Assembly: GCA_019136395.1 (NCBI GenBank)
Contig: JAGVUH010000126.1
Coordinates: forward strand, 1-27,630
Reading direction: 5' to 3'
From: Gammaproteobacteria bacterium
GTDB lineage: Bacteria; Pseudomonadota; Gammaproteobacteria; Chromatiales; Chromatiaceae
Length of the DNA stretch: 27,630 nt
Positions within the stretch are counted from its first letter, which is position 1; every line of letters begins with the position of its first letter. Below, piece after piece: positions 14,634-21,621 of the stretch. The position numbers were made by a program, and so were the translations under genes. Below the pieces are notes generated by a model that was not told the origin of the DNA, made no database searches, and worked only from the letters and a program-made list of their open reading frames with translations.

Positions 14634-15527
14634 ATGCAGCAAAACAGTTCTATTGTGGCGCTCGCCGTGCGCTCAATCAAGGCCGATCACGCCATCCAGC
14701 AACGAGAGACGTTGATTGACGGCGCCGTCCTCAACGACTACGCGGAGGCGATGACCGCCGGCAGCGTCTTCCCGCCCATCGTGGTCTTCTATGATGGCAC
14801 TGTCCACTGGCTTGCGGATGGCTATCACCGCCTGGAGGCCGCCGACGAGGCCGGGCTTAAGGAGATCACTGCTGAGGTGCGCCCGGGCACCAAGCGGGAT
14901 GCCACCCTCCACGCCTGCGGTGCCAATCGGGATCACGGCCTGCGCCGCACCCGTGCCGATGTGCGCCGGGCGATCACCACCCTGGTAACGGATGCCGAGT
15001 GGGGCCAAATGGCCAACCGATTGATTGCCGAAAAGGTCGGATGCTCTGATAAGACCGTCGCCGCCGTCAGAGTAGAACTGTTCAACGAGCTGGCGGCGCC
15101 GTTCAGGTGCGGAAATTCCGCAACTGAAGACACCGACCCCGACCCAGCCACATCCGAGAATCAACTGCGGAATTTCCGCAGTTCCGACGACGAGGCCCCC
15201 GGCATCCCCAGCGTCAACAGCCTGGCCGAAGCCGAGGCAGGGCTAAACGCAGTCTTCAATCGCGACACCGCCCCACCGCCGCCACCCCCGGCGAAGCGTA
15301 TCGGCCGCGATGGCAAGTTTAGGGCCATGCCCAAAGACACCAGACCCGCTTCTACACCGAACAAGGCCGTGCTCGCTATGCAGGCGGCCCACATGGTTGC
15401 GGCTGCGCTAACACGCATGGAAGCACTGGAAATGGACCTGTCCGCCGATGACGCCCGGATGGTGATGAATAACCTTCGCGCCGTCTTGGGCAGGCTCGAA
15501 ATGCGTTTTGGTGGGGAGGGGAATTGA
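14634..15527 (+). CDS. ParB-like protein of the integrative element
   Basis: A 297-residue protein with a ParB N-terminal (ParB/Srx) domain: VRSIKADHAIQQRE, then FPPIVVFYDGTVHWLADGYHRLEAA, where the DGYHR box (residues 62-66) is the nucleotide-binding motif of the family. It is followed by a helix-turn-helix region (MANRLIAEKVGCSDKTVAAVRVEL). The rest is a Pro-rich linker and a helical C-terminus that could dimerise. ParB proteins bind parS sites and use CTP to spread; on satellites and islands related proteins act in regulation or stability. No parA neighbour is seen. The gene carries two matching palindromes in its own coding sequence (15108-15122 and 15166-15180) that could be its binding sites. 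The start has AGAGG upstream. Confidence 0.8.
   Translation: MQQNSSIVALAVRSIKADHAIQQRETLIDGAVLNDYAEAMTAGSVFPPIVVFYDGTVHWLADGYHRLEAADEAGLKEITAEVRPGTKRDATLHACGANRDHGLRRTRADVRRAITTLVTDAEWGQMANRLIAEKVGCSDKTVAAVRVELFNELAAPFRCGNSATEDTDPDPATSENQLRNFRSSDDEAPGIPSVNSLAEAEAGLNAVFNRDTAPPPPPPAKRIGRDGKFRAMPKDTRPASTPNKAVLAMQAAHMVAAALTRMEALEMDLSADDARMVMNNLRAVLGRLEMRFGGEGN
15108..15122. repeat. Palindrome site 1 inside the ParB-like gene
   Basis: TGCGGAAATTCCGCA is a near-perfect palindrome and the exact reverse complement of the site at 15166-15180. A 58-bp centre-to-centre distance separates the pair. Confidence 0.6.
15166..15180. repeat. Palindrome site 2 inside the ParB-like gene
   Basis: TGCGGAATTTCCGCA; here the symmetry extends three bases further on each side (AAC...GTT). 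Matches site 1 in reverse orientation. Candidate parS-like or operator site. Confidence 0.6.
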
Positions 15528-15528
15528 C

Positions 15529-15966
15529 ATGCACAACGATCAACCATCGAGAATCGCCGCCTGGGTTTCGGTCATTACCGCCAACCCCCGGGCAAATGAT
15601 GTCGTCCGCCCCTGGTTGGAAATCATCACCACCACGACCGACCCCCGAAAAAAACGCGAGTTGACGGCGTGGTGCTATGGCGCGGCGCAACTGGCCGTGA
15701 TCGTCGCCCAGGAAGGTGAAGATCCATCGGCGGCGTCAATCGCTGAACTGGGGCGGAGTTGGATTGAGCGGGCAAAAACTGACCCTGATCCTCTCTCCAT
15801 CCTGCAGGTCTCGCGCTGGTTCCACGGTGCCAGCGCAGTAGCCCTCGCGCTCCGGCTGGAAAAGGAACACCAGCTCTATTCCAAAATTGAGGCGGAATTG
15901 TTCGACCTCTTTTTAGGGAACACGCTGACGGAAGCGGGAAACCAGGGAGGAAAGATCAATGCGTAA
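15529..15966 (+). CDS. Unknown helical protein of the replication module
   Basis: A 145-residue, largely helical protein with no recognised family. GGGGAGGGG precedes the ATG at 15529, which lies one base after the ParB-like stop; an earlier in-frame start at 15508 is less likely. It overlaps the next gene by eight bases. It reads WVSVITANPRANDVVRPWLEIITTT, then an Ala-rich helical middle and an acidic C-terminus. Its place between the ParB-like and winged-helix genes suggests a role in replication or its control. Confidence 0.6.
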   Translation: MHNDQPSRIAAWVSVITANPRANDVVRPWLEIITTTTDPRKKRELTAWCYGAAQLAVIVAQEGEDPSAASIAELGRSWIERAKTDPDPLSILQVSRWFHGASAVALALRLEKEHQLYSKIEAELFDLFLGNTLTEAGNQGGKINA

Positions 15967-16534
15967 AGAACACTTCACGCCACCGGCCAAGTGGACCCGG
16001 GAATTCCGTCAGGCCCTTCGCCTGTCAGATGCCCACCTCAAGGTCTACACCTATCTGGAATCGGCGCCCGAATCCCATCCCACCGGAATTTACTTCATCA
16101 CCCTCGCCGCCATCGCGGAAATGACCGGCGAGGAGCGCGTGACCGTGGCCAAGATCGTGGACGACCTCGAGCGCTGCGGTCTGGTGATGTGGGATGCGGT
16201 CGCCAGCGTGGTCTGGGTGCCCTGTGTCTGCGGTGAGCAGTATCGATGGACCCATCGCCCGCAGCGCAAGACCGGCGAGGATTACCGGCTGATCGAAGCG
16301 CGGAAACATCTGGACGACCTCCCGCCGTCGCGCCTGGTCAACCTGTTTCGGCAGGCTTGGCCCATCTTCGGGGAAGCCCCTACCCAGGCCCCTAGCCAAG
16401 GGGCTACCCAAGCCCCCTACCAAGGGGCAAATACTATCTACCTGTTCCCTGATCCCCCTCCTCCTCCCACCCCAGGCCGGGCGGCAAATTTCCCGCCGCT
16501 CGATGAGAACGGGCTCGACATGGAGGGCAGGTAG
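15959..16534 (+). CDS. Winged-helix protein, candidate replication initiator
   Basis: A 191-residue protein. The N-terminal about 90 residues look like a winged helix: ALRLSDAHLKVYTYLESA, IYFITLAAIAEMTGEERVTVAKIVDDLERCGLVMWD. The latter half is a Pro/Gln-rich linker that contains the repeats PTQAPSQGATQAPYQG, encoded by a 12-bp tandem array, and ends just before the primase gene. Phage lambda O and similar initiators have the same plan: a DNA-binding N-domain, with origin iterons lying within the coding sequence of the following linker, and a helicase or primase gene next. This resemblance is in layout, not detectable sequence identity. A Cys pair (VPCVCG) lies in the wing. Strong AGGGAGG precedes the ATG. 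It overlaps the previous gene and abuts the primase gene. Confidence 0.7.
   Translation: MRKEHFTPPAKWTREFRQALRLSDAHLKVYTYLESAPESHPTGIYFITLAAIAEMTGEERVTVAKIVDDLERCGLVMWDAVASVVWVPCVCGEQYRWTHRPQRKTGEDYRLIEARKHLDDLPPSRLVNLFRQAWPIFGEAPTQAPSQGATQAPYQGANTIYLFPDPPPPPTPGRAANFPPLDENGLDMEGR
16376..16429 (+). repeat. 12-bp tandem repeat array, candidate replication origin
   Basis: Four and a half 12-bp units are seen: GCCCCTACCCAG, GCCCCTAGCCAA, GGGGCTACCCAA, GCCCCCTACCAA, then GGGGC. Alternate units are partly inverted, so GCCCCT and AGGGGC also make two hairpins spaced 24 bp apart. The array is in frame (four codons per unit) and is followed by the AT-richer AAATACTATCTA. Iteron-type origin is the best reading; a merely repetitive linker is the alternative. 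Confidence 0.5.
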
Positions 16535-17587
16535 ATGACGGACGTTTACCTCGACCGCCTCTTCCGTGATGCCGGACTGGTTGAATTGACCCACCTGGAT
16601 CATGGCCGGGTCTGGTCAACCTGGCACAACGACCCCGACAGCCTGATGCTTGCCGCCTCCCGGGCTGGCGATTCTGGCAACCTCTTCACCACCCTCAACC
16701 GTATCAACCCCGCCCTCCTGGGCGACTACCTCAAGGCGCAAACAGGCAGAACCGCCCGGACCCCGGATGCCTGCGTGAGTCGCTACTGTCGGCTTTTCTT
16801 TGACCTCGACCCCGCCCGGCCCCGGGGCCAGTCCTCGACCGCGGATGAACTTTCGGCAGCAGAGCTGCGCGCCCGGGGCCTGGTGGCCAAACTGGCGGCC
16901 CTGGGTTGGCCCACGCCGCTGATGGCCATGTCGGGTAATGGCTGGCATGTCCAGTACCGCACCGCGCTTCCCCATACCCCGGAGACTGCGGAGCAACTAC
17001 GGCTCATCTATACCGGCCTGGCGGCCGAATTCAGTGACGAGGATGTGCAGTTCGACCGGACGGTCAGGAACCCGGCCCGCCTGTGCACCCTCTATGGGTC
17101 GGTCAAGCGCAAGGGGATCAACCACCCTGAGCGCCCGCATCGGCAGTCAACCTGCCAGGTGCCCCGGGACTGGCGGCAGGTGCATCCGCGGCAAGTGGCG
17201 GGCCTGGCCAACCTCTATGCCCGCCAGACGCGCCAGGAGGCCCCAGGAGCCGCTACGCGCCCCGCGAGGCCCTTGGGTGTCAGGGGACAGGGCGATTACC
17301 GCAGCCTCGACGTGGTGGCGTGGTTCGCCGCGCATGGGGCTTACCACGGCCCCCTCGCGGGCCATGTGCATGGGGTCAGGTGCCCCTGGTCGGGGGAGCA
17401 CTCGACACCCTCCCCCCAGAGCGGCAGCGATACCGTCGTCTTCGCCACCGCGGGCGACGGCTGGCCTGGGTTCGCCTGCAAGCACAGCCATTGCGCCGGA
17501 CGGGATATCCGCGACGTGATGGCCCTTTGGGGCGACGCGGATGCCTTCTGCGCCGCCACGTTTGTGCCGATGCGGAGGGCGGGGTGA
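16535..17587 (+). CDS. Archaeo-eukaryotic-type primase (PrimPol-like) with zinc-binding tail
   Basis: A 350-residue protein with the three motifs of phage and plasmid AEP primases: FFDLDP (Asp90, Asp92), SGNGWH (His138) and FDRTVRNPARLCTLYGS (Asp174, followed by the NPAR signature). These bind the metal and nucleotide for primer synthesis. The C-terminal part has a Cys/His set, CPWSGEHSTP and FACKHSHCAGRD, as in zinc-binding segments of phage primase-helicases. No helicase domain is fused; the helicase is the next gene, overlapping by one base (TGATG). ATG 16535 directly follows the previous stop. Length is fitting for a stand-alone primase. It should prime replication of the element. Confidence 0.88.
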   Translation: MTDVYLDRLFRDAGLVELTHLDHGRVWSTWHNDPDSLMLAASRAGDSGNLFTTLNRINPALLGDYLKAQTGRTARTPDACVSRYCRLFFDLDPARPRGQSSTADELSAAELRARGLVAKLAALGWPTPLMAMSGNGWHVQYRTALPHTPETAEQLRLIYTGLAAEFSDEDVQFDRTVRNPARLCTLYGSVKRKGINHPERPHRQSTCQVPRDWRQVHPRQVAGLANLYARQTRQEAPGAATRPARPLGVRGQGDYRSLDVVAWFAAHGAYHGPLAGHVHGVRCPWSGEHSTPSPQSGSDTVVFATAGDGWPGFACKHSHCAGRDIRDVMALWGDADAFCAATFVPMRRAG

Positions 17588-19092
17588 TGTACAACCTGCA
17601 CGATTTTCAGCATCAGCTCATCGCTGACCTGGGCCAGGGCTTCCAGCAGGGTCATCGTCGCCAGGTGTGCGGACTGGCCACCGGCGGCGGAAAAACGGTC
17701 CTGGCCGCGCACCTGGGCCGCCGCGCCGCGGCCAAGGGCAAGAAGATGCTCTTCATCGTCCATACCATCGAGTTGGCTGGCCAGGCCGTCGAGACCTTCA
17801 ACGAAATGGGGCTGAGCGTCGGCATTTTGCGAGGTGAAGACACCTCGTACACCCGGCAGGATGAAATTATCGTGGCGTCGATTCAATCCATTCGCGCAAG
17901 GTCCGCGCCCGACTGGATGGACATGGCCATCATTGACGAATGCCACATCCTGCACCGGGAGCACATCAAGCTGATGGAAGCCTGGGCGGATAAGGTCTTC
18001 ATTGGCCTGAGCGCAACGCCCATGCGCAAGGGCCTGGGCCTGCACTTCACCCATCTGGTGCGCGGCCCGAGCATCCGCGAGTTGACCGACCGGGGGTTCT
18101 TGGTCCCCGTTCGCGCCTTCGCCCCCCAGGCCGATGCCATCCTGACCGCCCTGGATGGCGTGAGCTGTGGGACCACGACGGCGGGGTTCGACTACCAGGA
18201 AAACGAGTTGGGCGCCGCCATGAACCGCAAGGAGCTGGTGGGCGACATCGTGACGACCTGGCAGGAACGGGGCGAGGAGCGGCCGACGTTGTGCTTTGCG
18301 GTCAACATCGCGCACTCGAAAAGCATTCGGGATGACTTCCTCGCGGCCGGGGTCCGCGCGGAGCATTTGGACGCCTACACCGACCCCAGCGCGCGCCGGG
18401 AGATCATCGCCGGCTTCAAGGCCGGGGAGATCAAGCTCCTGACGTCGGTCAACGTCCTGGGCACCGGCTTTAATGTACCGGATGCGGCCTGCCTGATCCT
18501 GGCCCGGCCCACCCTATCGGAGGCCCTGCACATTCAGAAGTGCGGTCGGGGTATCCGCACCGCCACGGGCAAAACCGATTGCCTCATCCTCGACCATTCG
18601 GGTAACTGTCTGAAGCATGGGCTTCCGCATCACTTCGTTGTCCCCGACCTCGACTTGGGCGACGCCCCGGACCCGGCGAAGAAGAAGCGCAAGGAGAAGG
18701 CCCCCTTCATCGCCTGCAAGTCCTGTGGGGCGGTGATGGACCCTGACGAGGTGACCTGCCCGCAATGTGGGCTGGATCGGCCGGTAAGCGGCAGCCGGAT
18801 CACCTATCGCGAGGGCAAACTCGTGGAGTTTGGCAGCACCGGAGCTGGCGGTCAGGATGCCGGTGAAGACCCGGCGACGTTCTACCGCATGGCCATGAGC
18901 TACGTCCTGGCCCACGGGAAGAACCCTGGCCGGGCCTATCACCTCACCCAGGCCCGTTACCCCGGCGCCCGCGTTCCCTGGTCCTGGCGAAACCTGCCAC
19001 CGCTCGATCCGTCCCCCGAGGTGGCGCGATGGATCAGGAACCGCAACCTGCATGACCACATCCGCTGGCAGCACGGGCGCGGCGCAGCTTAG
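17587..19092 (+). CDS. SF2 DEAH-type helicase with zinc ribbon
   Basis: A 501-residue SF2 helicase. Motif I is ATGGGKT (31-37), motif II is IIDECH, motif III is LSATP, and motif VI reads QKCGRGIRT; the second RecA domain carries ATCFAVNIAHS-like and VNVLGTGFNVPD segments. After the helicase core, four cysteines in a CKSC...CPQC zinc ribbon (from about residues 377 to 394) are followed by a C-terminal extension with AHGKNPGRAYHLTQ, seen in SSL2-type phage helicases. It should unwind DNA for element replication with the primase. It starts at the ATG that overlaps the primase stop; the longer in-frame ORF that begins at 17320 overlaps the primase and is rejected. It is the last gene of the replication module; a duplicated sequence begins 46 bp after it. 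Confidence 0.9.
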   Translation: MYNLHDFQHQLIADLGQGFQQGHRRQVCGLATGGGKTVLAAHLGRRAAAKGKKMLFIVHTIELAGQAVETFNEMGLSVGILRGEDTSYTRQDEIIVASIQSIRARSAPDWMDMAIIDECHILHREHIKLMEAWADKVFIGLSATPMRKGLGLHFTHLVRGPSIRELTDRGFLVPVRAFAPQADAILTALDGVSCGTTTAGFDYQENELGAAMNRKELVGDIVTTWQERGEERPTLCFAVNIAHSKSIRDDFLAAGVRAEHLDAYTDPSARREIIAGFKAGEIKLLTSVNVLGTGFNVPDAACLILARPTLSEALHIQKCGRGIRTATGKTDCLILDHSGNCLKHGLPHHFVVPDLDLGDAPDPAKKKRKEKAPFIACKSCGAVMDPDEVTCPQCGLDRPVSGSRITYREGKLVEFGSTGAGGQDAGEDPATFYRMAMSYVLAHGKNPGRAYHLTQARYPGARVPWSWRNLPPLDPSPEVARWIRNRNLHDHIRWQHGRGAA

Positions 19093-19688
19093 GCGCGAAG
19101 GGGCCAGGGATGGCCACTCACTCCCGGAAGTGGACACGCTGGAGCGGTTGGCCACGATCAGACCCCACCGTCGACCGGCGCGAAACCGCACACGGGTGGT
19201 CTCCGGCAGAGGCATCGAGTGAACCTGGACCTCAGTCGAGATAACCAGGATGGGAAGGCCCTGAAAAGCCCGACAACCCCGGGTGTACGCAGACGGATGG
19301 CATCCCCTTCACGCCCAATGAGGGCCGGGGCGCTTTCCCCGAGAAGGGGCCTGGGCGCACACCACGGCAATCAACATCCAAGGATGCCCAGCTCCCGCAG
19401 CAGGGGCTGTCCATCGACCTCGGCCCAGATCAAGTCACCGGGCCGGGGAGGGGAAGCCAGCTTGGACCCCGTACGCGAACAGGGGCAGGGCGCAGGGTGG
19501 TGGGAACGTCCCGGGGATGGCGCCGGGGTGGGTGGACATGGCGCGGTTCGGCGCTAATCTAGGGCTCAGGAGCATGGGAGGGACCGCGGGTGGTAGACGA
19601 GATTGTTACTGGATTCAAAATAGAGGCCAGCGGCCCGCCGGGTTTTGGCGCGCGGTGCCGACCGGGCCCGTGCAGAGGAGACAGATTT
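19093..19688. other. Gene-poor junction after the helicase
   Basis: About 600 bp with no convincing coding sequence. Short ORFs on both strands have biased, low-complexity translations. The first copy of the duplicated sequence occupies 19138-19230. The frame across that copy ends in RTRVVSGRGIE and a stop, which may be the remnant of a gene's 3' end. No terminator is seen after the helicase. This may be the right border region of the integrative element. Confidence 0.45.
19138..19230 (+). repeat. Long direct repeat, copy A
   Basis: This 93-bp copy matches 21501-21586 with eight substitutions and one 7-base gap by my count. Both copies contain a codon series ending in ...RTRVVS...IE-stop, whose TGA overlaps a GTG (GAGTGAACC). 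Copy A lies just after the helicase gene; copy B overlaps the end of the hemerythrin-like gene. Confidence 0.7.
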
Positions 19689-19988
19689 ATGCACCACGAC
19701 ATCACGCCGGACACGGTGGCGCAGGTCATCTATCAACAGGCCATCTGTCCGACGGGCGATCCTCAGGACGCCCTGAATGACTGGATGAAGGTGACCAGTG
19801 GGCTTGGCTGCGTCCTGGCTGACTGGCAACGGCTGGCCCCGGGTCGCCCAGGCTATGAGGCCCAGACTGAGGCCCTGACCACGGCCCTGCTCAAGGCCCA
19901 GGGCATCATGCGCTGCCTGGCCCGGGCCGCCCAGGACCGGGGGGATGGCTATCGCTATCCATCGAGTCCCACTAAGCCTTGGTCCTAG
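19689..19988 (+). CDS. Small unknown protein
   Basis: A 99-residue protein with helical character (DITPDTVAQVIYQQAICPTG, ALNDWMKVTSGLGCVLADWQ, EALTTALLKAQGIMRCLARAAQDRG). The ATG is preceded by GAGGAGACAG, a strong ribosome binding site, so it is likely real despite the longer ORF upstream. No signal peptide; the two Cys are not in a metal motif. I do not recognise it. Confidence 0.55.
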   Translation: MHHDITPDTVAQVIYQQAICPTGDPQDALNDWMKVTSGLGCVLADWQRLAPGRPGYEAQTEALTTALLKAQGIMRCLARAAQDRGDGYRYPSSPTKPWS

Positions 19989-20045
19989 CTTCCAAGGCCG
20001 GCCACCCATGCCACACCTCGCGTCAGCCGGCCGGATGAGCTGAAT

Positions 20046-20091
20046 AGTTATCCGCACCGTCCATAACTGGCCTAGACTGACGCGGTTAACC
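20046..20091 (+). promoter_or_regulatory. Inverted repeats before the DsrE-like gene
   Basis: AGTTAT (20046-20051) and ATAACT (20063-20068) are inverted copies around 11 bases, followed by the palindrome GGTTAACC (20084-20091). They lie in the short AT-richer stretch before the DsrE-like start and could be operator sites. No regulator gene is adjacent. Confidence 0.3.
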
Positions 20092-20112
20092 ACTGCTTTC
20101 CGGAGATCGACC

Positions 20113-20604
20113 ATGACACCCCTGAGGATTGGCCTGGCAGCACTTCTCTTGTTGTTGCTATCAACCCCCCTCCTGGCCGAAAAACCCAACGATGCCTTGG
20201 CCCTCACCGGGGTCACCACTGGCCGGGTCGTGTTCGACATCAACACCACCCAGGCGGGCAAGCTCAGCCTCTATCTCCAGGTGATCCGCGAGACCCATGC
20301 GGATCTTCAGCGGCAAGGGGTCACCCCCGAGATGGTTTTGGCCTTTCGTGGCAAGGCCGTCACCCTGGTGACTGCCGACCGGCAACACCAGGAGTTGACC
20401 GAGTACGAGGACCTGGATCGTGTAGCCGAGCAAATCAAGGAACTCCAGGGGCTTGGTGCGCGGATGGAGGGCTGTTCCATCGCGACCCGCCTCTATGGTG
20501 TCGATAACCAGACCCTGCTGCCCGGGATCACGCCGGTGGGCAATACCTTCGTGTCCCTGATCGGCTATCAGGCCAGGGGCTACGCCCTGATCCCCATCTA
20601 TTGA
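20113..20604 (+). CDS. Secreted DsrE/DsrF-like protein
   Basis: A 163-residue protein with a clear Sec signal peptide (hydrophobic residues 7-20, cut near LLAEKP). The rest has the DsrE/F-like fold pattern: RVVFDINTTQAGKLSLYLQVIRETHADLQRQGV, then MVLAFRGKAVTLVT, a helix with EQIKELQGLGARMEGCSIATRLYGV, and the C-terminal GNTFVSLIGYQARGYALIPIY. DsrE-family proteins handle sulfur relay in sulfur-oxidising bacteria; the periplasmic members are of unknown role, and only one cysteine (MEGCS) is present as a candidate sulfur carrier. The ATG has CGGAG upstream. The family is most common in purple sulfur bacteria and their relatives, which supports the host guess. It is not in a dsr gene cluster here. 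Confidence 0.8.
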   Translation: MTPLRIGLAALLLLLLSTPLLAEKPNDALALTGVTTGRVVFDINTTQAGKLSLYLQVIRETHADLQRQGVTPEMVLAFRGKAVTLVTADRQHQELTEYEDLDRVAEQIKELQGLGARMEGCSIATRLYGVDNQTLLPGITPVGNTFVSLIGYQARGYALIPIY

Positions 20605-20625
20605 GCCGATCCCGGTAGAACCGCC

Positions 20626-21045
20626 ATGGAATTCTTCGCCCTCGCCCAGTGCCCGCTCACCGCGACGCAGATCCAGGACACCCTCTGTGGCCAGCAACTC
20701 GCCGCCTGGTGCGCCACGATCAACCGGGTGCTGCACTGGGAGGATGAACAAGGGGAGATCTACAGTCTCTGGGGCCAGTTCCGGGTGCGGCGCGAATTGA
20801 TCCGCGGCGGGGTACGTTTCACCCTCCCCGAGTGCCCCAATGCCCTGGCCTGGACCCTGACCGTCGCGCCCCCGGCCGTCGGGGGCGAGGCTTCCCCGGG
20901 GATACAGGTGCATTGCACGATCAACCGCACCGAGCATGATCCGGAGTTCATCGCGTCCCTGGAGGACTTTGTTGATGACTGGCGACAGGGGCTGGAGCGA
21001 CTCGCCGGGGAACTGTTCAGCACTCGGGACGCCGCACCGCCCTAG
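20626..21045 (+). CDS. Unknown protein, 139 residues
   Basis: A compact cytoplasmic protein that follows the DsrE-like gene by 21 bases. It has alternating strands (EIYSLWGQFRVRRELIRGGVRFTL, LAWTLTVAPPAV, GIQVHCTINR) and an acidic C-terminal helix (DPEFIASLEDFVDDWRQGLERLAGELF), suggesting an alpha+beta fold. Two Cys near the N-terminus and two later are not in a known motif. No family is recognised. The short gap to the secreted DsrE-like gene suggests the same transcript. Confidence 0.6.
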   Translation: MEFFALAQCPLTATQIQDTLCGQQLAAWCATINRVLHWEDEQGEIYSLWGQFRVRRELIRGGVRFTLPECPNALAWTLTVAPPAVGGEASPGIQVHCTINRTEHDPEFIASLEDFVDDWRQGLERLAGELFSTRDAAPP

Positions 21046-21111
21046 GCGGCTAACCGTTGCGCCTTGAGGGCAGCCATTAAGGTCTGGGAAACCCCACGAG
21101 GTACAAGCACC

Positions 21112-21621
21112 ATGCAACGGGACTTCCGTCTTCAGGGTATGACCTCGGAACATCACCAGGCCCTGGTGTTTGCCGGGCGTCTGCGGCAGGCATGCCGCCA
21201 CGGCGGCGTGAGCCGGGAACGCCTACGATCGACCTGCCGAACCTTTGAGCAGGATCTCAACCCCCACTTCGCGATCGAGGAAGAATTCATCCTTCCGGCC
21301 CTTGCTGCGGCCGGCCGGCAGGATCTGGTCGACCGCACCACCGAGGAACATCAGCAGCTTCGCGCCCTTATCGTCGCGGCCGCAACGGCGGAGGACGCGA
21401 CACGGCACCTGCATGCCTTTGCCGATCTACTCACCGCGCATGTCCGCTTCGAGGAACGAACGCTCTTCGACGCCGCACAGCAGATTCTGACCCCCGAAGC
21501 GCTGGAGAGGTTGGCCACGATCAGACCCCACTCCCGACCAACCGCACGCGGGTGGTCTCCAGCACAGGAATCGAGTGAACCTGGACTTCAAACGCCCCGG
21601 GTACTGGGAGGTGAAGCGTGA
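21112..21621 (+). CDS. Hemerythrin-like (HHE) protein with an altered C-terminus
   Basis: A 169-residue protein. The first about 130 residues form a four-helix HHE cation-binding domain, with iron ligands visible in SEHHQAL, HFAIEEEF, TTEEHQQL and HVRFEERTLF. Such proteins bind a di-iron centre and O2 or act in iron and redox sensing. The usual end of the domain is near LTPEALERLA. After that the protein runs into copy B of the duplicated sequence and acquires TIRPHSRPTARGWSPAQESS, which has no hemerythrin character, so the native 3' end was probably replaced by recombination. ATG 21112 is preceded by ACGAGG; an in-frame start at 21064 is less likely. Its stop overlaps the GTG start of the next gene. 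Confidence 0.85.
   Translation: MQRDFRLQGMTSEHHQALVFAGRLRQACRHGGVSRERLRSTCRTFEQDLNPHFAIEEEFILPALAAAGRQDLVDRTTEEHQQLRALIVAAATAEDATRHLHAFADLLTAHVRFEERTLFDAAQQILTPEALERLATIRPHSRPTARGWSPAQESSEPGLQTPRVLGGEA
21501..21586 (+). repeat. Long direct repeat, copy B
   Basis: The second copy, 86 bp, lies over the last third of the hemerythrin-like coding sequence and stops about 30 bp before the GTG of the YhcG-like gene. Relative to copy A it lacks 7 bases, so its reading frame switches in mid-repeat. Confidence 0.7.

Noticed and set aside
16376..16429. CRISPR-like array
   Set aside because: Units are 12 bp with no spacers and are in coding frame; no cas genes apart from a Cas4-like nuclease far away.
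17320..17586. Upstream extension of the helicase frame
   Set aside because: It overlaps the primase in another frame; the ATG overlapping the primase stop is the natural start.
19219..19557. ORF starting within repeat copy A
   Set aside because: The translation is Gly/Arg/Ser-rich and overlaps an antisense ORF; it is probably a by-product of GC-rich DNA.
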